Shown: positions 9,569 through 17,727, numbered from the stretch's first letter. The stretch: 22,941 bases of DNA from Balamuthia mandrillaris (GCA_031835245.1 JAVKOQ010000629.1:1-22941); one strand, 5' to 3'. The notes: generated by a model from the letters alone, not told the origin. Translations and numbers: made by a program.

Positions 9569-9671
9569 TATATAAGGAGAGATAGACCGTACTCTTCAGG
9601 ATCTAATTCTATAGTATAGTCTACCGTCTTGTGTTCTCCACATAAGACAAACTCCTATATAAGGAGAGATA
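9569..9671. repeat. 16-bp direct repeat flanking 71 bp within LINE copy D
   Basis: TATATAAGGAGAGATA occurs at 9569-9584 and again at 9656-9671. The 71 bp between them are not found in the other LINE copies. It could be an insertion with a target duplication or a local duplication. Confidence 0.6.
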
Positions 9672-10358
9672 AGGACAGATATTAAGGAGAATGGTATAAC
9701 AGACAAGAGATGTTCAAAAGAAAACCAAGAAGATAAAGACCCCAACTCTAGCAGCCAAGGCAGAGTATGCAATAAAAGGAGAAAGAAGAACAAGAGCATA
9801 GTTGTTTTTGTCTAACTTTTTGACAAATAGAAGACATTTGGTTGGACAACAACAGAGGTTAATAATATTCAACCCCAAAGAAGGAATGTTTGATGAATGA
9901 TATTTGATAAATGTTATTTGATGTAATTGCTTGCCTATGGGAAAAAAGTGGAGAGTCATTCAACAATCTGAAGAGAACTTAAGGGTCCAGCATGTAAAAC
10001 ACATCCTATTAAGATGTCCAAATCTTTGAGAAGATCAATTTAGAATCTGGAGTGAAAATAAAGATGAAGAACAAGTCTGAAAATTGCTTACAGAAGCCTG
10101 TACAACAAAGCTGTTGTCTAGTGGAAAGAAATGCTACAGAGCCTGGATGATGAAGCAATGCAGGCAAGTTGTAAATGAGTTCAAAGATTTTCTTTAAAAG
10201 CAAGGTGAAAATATTGAAGTTCTTTCACATTTCCTTACTCTGTAGAAGTTATGTAAAAGACTAAAAGGAAAAGAAGAATAGATATAGTGCAAAGCTCATT
10301 CAACACCTTTCACTTGTGATTATATGCAATTGAAAAAGTATTGAGAGTGAGGAAAAGA

Positions 10359-10424
10359 GGAATACACTATGTAGTAGTAGTAATAAGAAGTTTATTTGCT
10401 CTGAGAGCGGGAATACACTATGTA
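10359..10424 (-). mobile_element. 36-bp LINE insertion with 15-bp target-site duplication
   Basis: A perfect 15-bp repeat, GGAATACACTATGTA, occurs at 10359-10373 and 10410-10424. The 36 bp between (10374-10409) read, on the minus strand, as the last bases of the LINE family: CGCTCTCAGAGCAAATAAAC followed by TTCTTATTACTACTAC. It lies inside the 3' UTR of copy D, antisense to it. It is the shortest possible kind of 5'-truncated insertion and shows that essentially only the 3' tail was copied. Confidence 0.92.
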
Positions 10425-10515
10425 TATACAATGCTTACTCTTTATGTATGTTTTGGCATTGCTCTTAGAGCAAATAAACTTCTTATTACTACTACACAAC
10501 AAAAACACACTACTA

Positions 10516-10624
10516 TTTTTCAAGACTTAAAAAAATTGTTGATGGGGAAAATAAAAAGGGTGAGAAAATTTGGAGGTATCGGGGAGAGTGTCGACAAGAA
10601 GTCATAATGGTTTTTTCCAACAAA
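10516..10624. repeat. Inverted second copy of part of the 72-bp-TIR element
   Basis: The sequence from GGGGAAAATAAAAAGGGTGAG through GTCGACAAGAAGTCATAATGG (about 10543-10624) is the reverse complement of about 1205-1287 in the 908-2168 element, with a handful of changes. The preceding GTTGATGGGGAA also matches the reverse complement near 1388-1400. An internal deletion between two GGGGAA repeats would explain the arrangement. Confidence 0.75.
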
Positions 10625-11009
10625 ATTAATTACCAACTCAATGGGCATAAGGAAAATACCTTTTTTCAGAATAAAAGAAAGAAAAAATACAAGGAAAGCT
10701 AGGGATAAGTATTAATACCTGCCTTCTCTGTGTTGTTGAGAATCTCACCTAACAATAAAAGAACCCAAAGTGCTAACTAAAATAAATTGTTTTATCAAGA
10801 CAAAGCCATTTTGAAGAACTGTTTACTGTCTTCCTTGGAACTTGTCAAAGAAGACAACATATAAGTGGAAAGAACACTCTTCATCCTCTTTTTCTTGTTT
10901 TTGATTTACAATGAAAAACATTTATAAAATGATTGCAAAAAATGAAAAACAGAATAGGAATGGAGAAACAACAAAACAATCTATTCTAATAAACTCCTTA
11001 GCCACAGAT
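10625..11009. other. AT-rich stretch without a recognised gene
   Basis: No open frame with recognisable content, no RNA gene and no clear repeat. It separates the transposon-rich left part from the broken coding region that follows. Confidence 0.5.
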
Positions 11010-12063
11010 TCATGGAGTCTCTGGGATGATCTCTGTGTCCAGTTTAAGATACTTGGCCAGTTGATACACAAGCTTCTGCTCGGTGTCCAACAGAGCGCCA
11101 GCAGGGATGAATACTGTTCCTCCACTGAAGTGAACCATCCGTGACAACTTTTTCCACAAGTCAGCCAGGCCGCTGAATTCAGTTGGAAACCCAATGGTTT
11201 GGAGATTAAAGCATGGTGCTGTGATATGGTCAGCAGTGCTGGTGACATACAGTAGACCTTTGGGACGTATTTCCTCGTCATACAGCCACAGGCAATCAGG
11301 ACGCTTGTTTTCCTCATGAAACTTGATGAAGTTGTTACAAAACATCTCGAGGAGACAGCGGCAATACACCTTACCAAGAACATACTTTAGTGTCTGGTTC
11401 TCGCTCTCGATCAACTTCTTCTCGCTCTTGATCAACTTCTTGCTCTCGAGCATCTTCTTCTTGCTCTGAAGTTTATCTGCCTTGGATACCACTTGGTACA
11501 AGGTCAAGTATTTTTGCCTTTCTACCTCGGAACCAGGCAGCTATCTTACTAACGATCTCGTGACACTCGCCGATCTCATAGGATGGATTGAGTGCCTCAC
11601 ACATACATGTTGTTTAATTGGCTCTTGGTGAGTTCCAGCATTGAAGTTGCTGCTTTGTGTGCCGCCTCCAGTTTCTCACACTCCTTTTGCAGCTTATTGG
11701 CGCGCGCTTGCTCCTCCTCAGTGAGCGGGATGCCTTCTCTGCTTCCTCCAGCTGCCGCTCCAGAGCCACTATTGCTTGTGGCCCACCCTGTTTCTGCTCC
11801 TTCTTCTTTAGGTTCTGCTCTCCACCTTGGTTAATCTCTGCCGCTCGTCTTTGGGCGAACCGGGCATTGGCGCGTTCCAAATGGCTGGTGGTGCTTACAA
11901 TGGCTACACAGTGGGCTCTTTCAAATAGTTGGGGTTCTGGAGGTTTTGTGTATGGCTGTGGTTTCCCGAGGATCCAATAGTCGGATTTATTGTTGTTCAG
12001 GGTAGCCTTGAAAGAGTCCAGAGAGACGCCCTGCCCCCCGCGAGGGGCGGCAACGTAAAACAT
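11010..12063 (-). pseudogene. Broken coding region for a coiled-coil protein of unknown family
   Basis: Read on the minus strand, this has coding character in successive segments. The N-terminal part starts MFYVAAPRGGQGVSLDSF and includes SDYWILGKPQPYTKPPEP. A long charged helix-forming part follows (LERQLEEAEKA, ARANKLQKECEKLEAAHKA, KKLIKSEKKLIESENQTL). A globular C-terminal part has CLWLYDEEIRPKGLLYVTST, LWKKLSRMVHFSGG and LVYQLAKYLKLDTEIIPE, ending at 11010. The reading frame is interrupted in about three places and no convincing introns explain this, so it is a fossil or contains sequence errors. I do not recognise the family and cannot say whether it is of host or mobile-element origin. 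A SINE sits just upstream of its start, and the start lies within a 21-bp tandemly repeated sequence. Confidence 0.6.
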
Positions 12064-12073
12064 CTTCCTGCCA

Positions 12074-12425
12074 ACCTAAAACATCTTTTTTTTTTTTTTA
12101 AGGAATTGTTTATTGGCTATCTAGTGGGTTGAAACCGCTCAACCTCGTAGGTACATACATACAAACGGCACCTCTTACTTGTCCCACTGCCGCAGTGGAC
12201 AGAACACTTTGGGAGACACAAAGGTTGCTAGAAATCGCCACCATGTTCTCGGCAGTGTATTTTTCTTGGCTCGCCGGGTGAGGCCAAGGCCAGGCTTGTT
12301 GAAATTTTTCGTCGACCACTAAGTGCGGCTCCTTGGAGTCGAACACGCGGCCTTCCCCTTTCTGGCAGGCTATGACCAAATGGTAGACCACTCGGCCATG
12401 GGGGTGGGCCCACCTAAAACATCTT
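12074..12425 (-). mobile_element. tRNA-derived SINE with 14-bp target-site duplication
   Basis: The body is 12088-12411 on the minus strand. The head carries a Pol III A box, TGGCCGAGTGGTC (12398-12386), and a B box, GTTCGACTCC (12344-12335). The sequence around the A box (CATGGCCGAGTGGTC) is that of class II tRNAs such as tRNA-Ser or tRNA-Leu. A tRNA-unrelated body follows, and the element ends with CCAATAAACAATTCCTTA and an A-run (T-run 12086-12100 on the plus strand). ACCTAAAACATCTT occurs at 12074-12087 and 12412-12425, a perfect 14-bp target duplication. Open frames across it are not coding. It lies upstream of the pseudouridine synthase gene and in the opposite orientation. Confidence 0.9.
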
Positions 12426-12506
12426 CCTTCCAACCGAACAAGCAGTGACTTCCAACCGGTCCTTTCTATCCTTTTTCAATTCGGCTGACACCAAATATAC
12501 TCCTCA

Positions 12507-12573
12507 GAGAGAAGACGGAGACACAGAGAGAAGAGAGAGAGAGCGAGAGAGAGCGAGAGCGAGAGAGAGCGAG

Positions 12574-12618
<45 letters not shown>

Positions 12619-12645
12619 CGAGGGACAGAGAGCGAGAGAGAGAGA
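12507..12645. repeat. (GAGAGAGC)n / (GA)n purine tract upstream of the synthase gene
   Basis: About 140 bp of nearly uninterrupted GA repeats with interspersed C, for example GAGAGAGCGAGAGCGAGAGA. It ends about 60 bp upstream of the ATG at 12705 and so lies in the promoter or 5' UTR. The Arg/Glu- and Ser/Leu-rich frames across it are artefacts of the repeat. Confidence 0.85.
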
Positions 12646-12704
12646 CACCTGTCTCATTGGAAAAAGAACATCGACGGGAAAGACCAGTCCGCCGCCCAAC
12701 GCAC

Positions 12705-14065
12705 ATGAGGCCGCAACGCGTGGACCGACTGCTGAGCAACCTTGGCTATTGCACTCGCGGTGGCGCTTTGGTATATGTCCATTTTTTGTGTGTCCTCCTC
12801 CTTTAGTCTTTGTCTGCTAACCGTTGCCCGCTGGCAGTCTTTCATAAAGAAAAACCAGATTTTGGTGGAGGGAGAGCGTGTGTTGTCGCTGCACGCCAAA
12901 GCCTTGCCCTCTCAGCTCACCATCAATGGGGAGGCCATACGTTCCAACGAGCCGTTAGTTCTTTTCTGTTTTTCTTTTTTGCTTTTATTTATTTTGTCTT
13001 GTTGCTCACTGACGTGCCGCTATCCGCAGCCTTCACCTGATGTTCCACAAACCAAAAGGCGTGGTGTGCACTCGTGCGAAAGGAGAGCACCGAACCGTCT
13101 ACGATTTTTTACCGGTAAGGCCACCCACTACCACCACTCACACACCTGTGGTGTTCTTCACGCGGAGAGCTTACCCTTTCTCTGCACCACAGGAAGATTA
13201 TATAAAACGGCGGCCGTTACTCTCCATATGTGGGCGGCTGGACAAATGGGTGACGGGACTTGTTCTCCTAACCCAAGATGGTATAGTTCACCAGCTTTTC
13301 CACATTCAAATTCTTTTTATCTCTTCTCGTTGCTGCTTGCCACTCATTTACTTCACGTGCTGGGCCTCTTCAAAAGGGCAATTGCAACACCAGATAGCGT
13401 CTCCTTCGCGCAGAGGAAAGCAGAAACTGCCGAAAGTATACCTGGTACAAAGCCGCAATCCACTGTCTGGCAAAGAACCGGAGCTATTTGCTTCCGGTAC
13501 TCTAAAGCTGCGAGGAGAAATCTATCCTTGTAGGCCTGCCAAGTTCGAGGTGGTGGATCAGGAGCAGAAGATGGCAAGGTAATTTTCTTGTTCTCTTCTG
13601 CTCTTTCTTCTTTTCTTTTTTCTCTTAAGAAAGCACAAACAACAACGTAAAAGGGTTACGCTTTACGAAGGAAGGTATCATCAAGTTAGAAGAATGATGG
13701 CAGCAATTGGGAATGGCGTTCCGTTGTCCATCAAGAGAGAATCTATTGGTCCCATACAACTAGGAGATTTACCAGAAGGAAAGTGGCGGCCTCTCACGAG
13801 GGAAGAGCTTAAAGTATTGGTGGAAGCTTCTTATCCTTCTCTTCCTGAGCGCGAAGAACGGTATAACAATGACGATGACAGTGAGGACACTGACTTTAAT
13901 GATGAAAACGAAGATAATGGAAGTGAAGATGATGAACACGCATACGGAAACGATGAAGAGGATATCAATGAAAAACTGGAGAGGGAACCACACGTTAACA
14001 AGAACAAAGCAAAAAACGAAAAGGACGATCTGCCATACCACCTAAAAGAAAGGAGCCTTGCTTAG
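12705..14065 (+). CDS. RsuA/RluB/RluE/RluF-type rRNA pseudouridine synthase, six exons
   Basis: Exons 12705-12770, 12838-12953, 13030-13114, 13193-13280, 13377-13578 and 13654-14065 join in frame across GT-AG introns of 67-96 bp to give 322 aa. Residues 1-60 resemble an S4 RNA-binding domain (RVDRLLSNLGYCTRGGA, then LPSQLTINGEAI). The catalytic domain follows: LMFHKPKGVVCT, then GRLDKWVTGLVLLTQDG with the expected catalytic Asp near residue 106, KVYLV, and RVTLYEGRYHQVRRMMAAIGN with the family's HQVRRM motif. KRESIGPIQLGDLPEGKWRPLT matches the end of the domain. A tail of about 90 residues, acidic then lysine-rich (NDDDSEDTDF, EDNGSEDDEH), is not typical of bacterial RsuA. The enzyme isomerises a specific rRNA uridine. 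In eukaryotes this bacterial-type family usually serves an organelle, but I see no clear targeting peptide. Stops after KERSLA. Confidence 0.9.
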
Positions 14066-14088
14066 GGAGCACGGAAGCGTAATATGAT

Positions 14089-14121
14089 CAACTTATATCA
14101 ACTTATATCAACTTATATCAT
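14089..14121. repeat. Three tandem 10-bp units in the gap between convergent genes
   Basis: ACTTATATCA is repeated three times (14091-14120) within the 78-bp gap between the ends of the pseudouridine synthase and Hsp20 genes. It is part of the 3' UTR or terminator region of both. The 10-bp spacing equals one helical turn. Confidence 0.8.
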
Positions 14122-14143
14122 TCAGTTCAGATGGGCTGCTGCT

Positions 14144-15199
14144 TCATTTTTTCTTTGATTTAGCTGTGGCACCCCGCCCTGTTGTTGTGCCGGCTGCTGC
14201 TCCTTTCTTAGTGGTACCGCGTGGGGACGTTCTTCCTCTTCCTCGTTTTTGCGTACCCGTTTCTTCTTCCTCTTCTTTTTCAGGTTTCTTGGCGGTTTTG
14301 CGTTTGGCTAACCTTTCGCTTTTCTTTGGTGGTTCTGTGATAGTTGCGGTGGTCGTGGTAGCCGTGGTATCCGCCTTTCTCTTTCTTCCATGTGTTCCTG
14401 GTTTCGTTGGTGAAGGCTGTTCTTCCTTTTCTACTTCTTCTTCCTCCTCTTCCTCTTCGCCCTCCTCCTTCAACTCTTCTCTGGTCTTCCACTCGGTTGG
14501 AAGAACTGGTTCTTCCTCTGCTTCTCTAACATGAACGGAAAAGTGCTTCTCTTGTTCCTTCCCTTTGTCTTTACTCCTTTTGGGTACATCAATCCTCAGC
14601 ACACCGTCTTCCAAACGAGCATCCACAGCGGCGTGCTCCAGCTCAAACGGAAAGCTCACGCTTCTCTTAAACATGCCGAATCTTCTCTCACGTAGGGTCA
14701 CCGATTCTCCCGCCTCTTCCACTTCTTCCGCCTCTGCTTCTTCTTTCTCCTTGCCAGCGGCAGAAGCGGAAGGGGCAAGGGCAGGTATCCATTTCTCTCC
14801 AGAGATGTGAAGTGTGTTGGTGGTGGGGTCTATTTCCAGGTTGATGTCCTCCTTGCGTATGCCTGGCAGTTCGACGAGCAGTCTCACCACCTCTTCCTTC
14901 TCCATGATGTCCATGTGGGGTAACCACCAGCCGCTCCCTGACCAAAGTGCCGAGGGAGAGACTTCCTTGCCTTTTGCCTCTTCCTCTGCCTCGCTGGCCG
15001 TTTCCCCTTCCTGCCTGTTGCCCTCCTCCTCCGCGTGCCTTCTTCTCTTCCTGGCTCGCTCTGCGGTGGCGGCAGGGGCTGGTCGTTCCCTTCGCCCTCG
15101 AAGAGAGAGCGGGGAGGGACCCCCCAGCCAAGTACCAAAGGGGCTATCCAGCAGCTCCGCCATTCTCCGTCGCCATGCTCCACTATCCAATGCCCACAT
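14144..15199 (-). CDS. Small heat-shock protein (Hsp20/alpha-crystallin) with long charged tail
   Basis: A 351-aa intronless frame. The alpha-crystallin domain is about residues 92-222: HMDIMEKEEVVRLLVELPGI, RKEDINLEIDPTTNTLHISGEK, ERRFGMFKRSVSFPFEL, then the signature ARLEDGVLRIDVPK. It acts as an ATP-independent holdase for unfolding proteins. Two features are unusual. An insert of about 28 residues rich in Ala/Glu (residues 138-166) lies between the ISGEK strand and RERRFGMFKR, where the family has a short loop. A 125-residue C-terminal extension starts as a Glu run (EEEEEEEEEEVEKEE) and turns lysine/arginine-rich with KRGRGRTSPRG, which resembles an AT-hook or nuclear signal. Typical family length is 140-220 aa. 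The start could also be Met13 (15163), where MAELLDSPFG begins. It is convergent with the pseudouridine synthase gene, 78 bp apart. Confidence 0.9.
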   Translation of the reverse strand: MWALDSGAWRRRMAELLDSPFGTWLGGPSPLSLRGRRERPAPAATAERARKRRRHAEEEGNRQEGETASEAEEEAKGKEVSPSALWSGSGWWLPHMDIMEKEEVVRLLVELPGIRKEDINLEIDPTTNTLHISGEKWIPALAPSASAAGKEKEEAEAEEVEEAGESVTLRERRFGMFKRSVSFPFELEHAAVDARLEDGVLRIDVPKRSKDKGKEQEKHFSVHVREAEEEPVLPTEWKTREELKEEGEEEEEEEEVEKEEQPSPTKPGTHGRKRKADTTATTTTATITEPPKKSERLAKRKTAKKPEKEEEEETGTQKRGRGRTSPRGTTKKGAAAGTTTGRGATAKSKKK

Positions 15200-15204
15200 T
15201 GTTT

Positions 15205-15217
15205 AGAATATTCTTCG
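15205..15217 (-). promoter_or_regulatory. Candidate heat-shock element
   Basis: AGAATATTCTTCG contains GAA-nn-TTC (15206-15213), the inverted pentamer core of heat-shock elements, just upstream of the Hsp20 start. It lies only about 7 bp from the first ATG, which is closer than usual. It would fit better if Met13 is the true start. GAA/TTC motifs are frequent here, so it may be chance. Confidence 0.25.
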
Positions 15218-15219
15218 TA

Positions 15220-15768
15220 GTCTTCTGCTTATTCACTCTTTCTTCTTCGTCGTCTTCCTCTCTCCCCCCTCCACCCTCTCCTCCTTCTTCTTCAAAAGTA
15301 AAGGGAACAAAAAAACGAAACGAACTGGGGTGGAGTTGAGGCGGCCATTGGCGAAGGGAAGTAGTTTTTCATGTGGTTTGCCTTTGTTCTTTCTTTCTCT
15401 TTTCTCTGTGACTTCAGTGGAACCTCTTCCTCCTCAGCTCAGGAAGGAGGGCCAAAAATAATCCCGCGAGCCTTCCTTCGTTGTTCCTTGTCGAGCTCTG
15501 CGTACTACGGCGGGGGCAATCTCTTCGACGACAAGCGTTGGCTGATGAGGAGGAGGAGGGGGCAGCGGCTTTAATGCACGCGGCCCACAGGCAGCGAGGC
15601 AGCATAAACAAAACTGTTCCTGGTGCCGAGCAGGCAGGCGGGTTGGTGACTTGGTGTGTGTGTAAGACTAATAGGTTGGTTGGTTGGCTGGTTGGTGCAC
15701 AGCAGAAATTGTGGAGCCGCCTTGGTGCACCCGCTGCTGCTGCTGCTGCTGCTGGTGGTGAGCGAGTA
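15220..15768. other. Region between Hsp20 and JmjC genes: divergent promoter or unresolved first exon
   Basis: Contains TTC/CTT-rich sequence, a GGTTGGTTGGTTGG run (about 15675-15695) and a GCTGCTGCTGCTGCTG microsatellite (about 15732-15755). An ATG at 15371 begins MWFAFVLSFSFLCDFSG, which looks like a signal peptide, and its frame stays open to 15574. It could be a first exon of the JmjC gene, but I cannot connect it with a convincing splice. Confidence 0.35.
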
Positions 15769-17727
15769 ATGGAGTGGTGGTGGTCACCGCTACGGTTAGT
15801 ATTCTCCCCTGCCACCTCTTGTTGTTGTTCTTGTTGTGGCGCACCACTGAAACACCATTTGAACCTCTTGGTGGTTGAAGGCTTTCCCTCCTCCCGCTGG
15901 TTGTTGCTCTGCTGGCAGTATCACTGTGGCGGCCTGGTAGCCTGCACAGCCAGTATTTACGCGTGCTCAGGTAGTAGACACCTTCCTAACTGTGTGCTGT
16001 TCTCCCTCCCCCATTGTAACGCTTGGCTGTTGGTAACCACAGCTGCAGCGGCAGCACAGGCGGACCCCTTCCCGATGAAACTTCCTTGCAGTTCTTACTC
16101 CAAAGACAAGCCAAACAATCCTCTTCCGCGCTTCCCATCATTTCCTGGCAACCTGATGCTGACTTTATTCAAGAGGTACGTCCTCACTGGAGTCCTACCT
16201 TGGGGGTTTTTCTTTTCTGTTCTTTTGGAGGTCCTTCTTCTGCCCTTCCTTTTTCTCACTTTCCGCAATTCGACAGCTGCATCTTTTAAGGATACCAGTT
16301 GTGCTGAAGAACACAATCGTGGAGACGTGGCAAGCTCGCCACCACTGGACTCCCTCTTACCTATCCCAACGCAAGGACAGCAAGGGACAAGAGCTCACGT
16401 TGTTGCATGCCAGAAATGGCTCCGATCCCCTCTTCATAGGGGCTGTCATGAAGCCGGACTTCATGGAGCCGGCATTGCTTCGTCCTTTAGTTGCCGAGAA
16501 AGGCTTTATGTACCGCTCTGACAGCATCAACCTTTCTGACTTTCTTTTTCATGTACGTCTTTTCCCTCTTTTCTCCTTCCTTGCCTTTCTTTAGTCGTTC
16601 TTTATTCCATCTTTCTTGTTAACAGCAGGCGTTGTAAAAGGAAAAAAGCACTAACGAGTATCACTTCTACACGGGGCCGTTGTATTACTTTGAACCAGCG
16701 TTGCAGCTAGATGTAGAACCTCTCCACCTCCTCACTCTTGACAAACAACTCTCGGTGCCCAATGTATGGATGGGCCATGCTGGTGTGAAGGTTCAATGCC
16801 ATTACGATCGTTCCTACAATCTCGTTGTTCAGCTTTATGGACACAGTAGGTGGACTCTTCACCCACCGAAAGACGCATTGCAGTTGGGCTTGTTTCCTTC
16901 TATCCATCCCAGTTATCACCATTCCCAACTTGTAGACGAGGATCTATCGAATACTACTGACTATGAGGTACAATGCTCTGTGTTGTGTTTTTTTCCTCTT
17001 CTAGCCTAGCTCTGTCTCTGTCTTTGCTTACACATGGTCAATCAGGTGGAGCTAGATCCTGGGGATTTGTTGTACATTCCTCGTACGATATTCAATTCTC
17101 TCTCTCTCTCTCTCTCTCTCCCTCTCGCTCTCGCCCAATGCATTGACCTGACCCTGTCCCTCTTGCGTAGCGTACTGGTTTTATAGTATGGAGTTGGTGG
17201 ATACATCTATAGCTGTGACGGTGGTTTCGCCTTCCGAAGAAGAGGTTCTTTGGAGCCACCTCAACACTCCTTTGCCCTTCGATACGCAAAGGTTTGATCG
17301 CAAGAAAAGGGTGGTTGTTGCCCGTACCCTTATCACTCTGCTTTTCTCCATTTCTGGGGGAAAAGCGCAACACGTTTATGCTCCACCAATACTTCAGGAC
17401 TTGGTTAGCAACGTATTGTTGGGAAATCGATATAAGCGTTTGAAGCACAACTTGCGGCCACTCCACAACCAAGTACTAGAAGCAGAACTACAGGAAACAC
17501 AATGCTTTCGAAAAGGCAAAAGTGGTCAAGACGAACCAGCATTAGATCGGGTAGAATGGTTAACACTTGTGATGTTGGCCGACGAGAAGAACAGCATTTT
17601 ACAACGCGTTTCGCGGTACGGAGAAGGCTTGGCTGACACCTTTCTTGCGGATTATGTGGAGCAGCTGTTATGGTGGGCCGTTGGCTGGCGGGATGTTACT
17701 GCTGTTCTGCAGCATTGCTTTGTATGA
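15769..17727 (+). CDS. JmjC/cupin-like protein, multi-exon, with altered iron site
   Basis: Exons 16043-16175, 16291-16552, 16641-16967, 17046-17082 and 17171-17727 join in frame across GT-AG introns. The first exon (15769-15970, from MEWWWSPL) is tentative. The model has 505 aa. The family is shown by FKRIPVVLKNTIVETW and HHWTPSYL (N-terminal cupin-like region), YHFYTGPLYYFEP, QCHYDRSYNLVVQLYGHSRW with the iron-binding HxD (about H253 and D255), LHPP, and VELDPGDLLYIPPYWFYSME. In JmjC/Cupin_8 oxygenases the last motif is normally IPPxWFH, where His is the third iron ligand. Here Tyr (about residue 325) stands in its place, so normal 2-oxoglutarate-dependent activity is doubtful. The C-terminal part (about residues 330-505) is helical-looking and unrecognised. 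Substrate unknown. The exon-intron borders around this motif are consistent in phase, which makes a splicing mistake less likely. Confidence 0.75.
17095..17136. repeat. (TC)n tract in a JmjC intron
   Basis: TCTCTCTCTCTCTCTCTC runs on into CCCTCTCGCTCTCG inside the 88-bp intron 17083-17170. It acts as an extended polypyrimidine tract and is the main source of length variation expected in this intron. Confidence 0.85.

Larger units (their letters stand above)
9461..10495 (+). mobile_element. LINE copy D: old degraded 3' fragment
   Basis: Begins in the C-terminal part of ORF2 (GATGGCC-like ATGGCCACTTTGAG at 9463) and runs through recognisable equivalents of KRMRALTRVAK, RTRAWLWHNF, LVGQQRSL and LPIGKKW to the 3' tail at 10495. 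It is scattered with stops and frameshifts and is clearly older than copies A-C. About 145 extra bp lie near 9505-9712, including a 16-bp direct repeat around a 71-bp segment. The CCHC region is shortened and lost. The flanks ACAACAGAA (left) and ACAACAAAAA (right) may be a short target duplication. A 36-bp LINE insertion is nested at 10374-10409. Confidence 0.85.

Noticed and set aside
9585-9655. Short minus-strand open frame reading EFVLCGEHKTVDYTIELD
   Set aside because: Only about 28 codons and no recognisable family; chance is a sufficient explanation.
12330-12411. Functional tRNA gene
   Set aside because: A and B boxes are present, but the acceptor stem does not pair and the unit continues into a SINE body with an A-tail and target duplication.
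12110-12433. 107-codon minus-strand frame
   Set aside because: It lies wholly within and around the tRNA-derived SINE, which explains the sequence.
12445-12739. Arg/Glu-rich and Ser/Leu-rich frames over the GA tract
   Set aside because: Artefacts of the GA repeat; the plus-strand frame stops at the synthase ATG and is out of frame with it.
16023-16289. Alternative frame ending PIISWQPDADFIQEV at the same splice donor
   Set aside because: It does not join in phase to the conserved IPVVLKN exon, whereas the overlapping frame ending FKR does.
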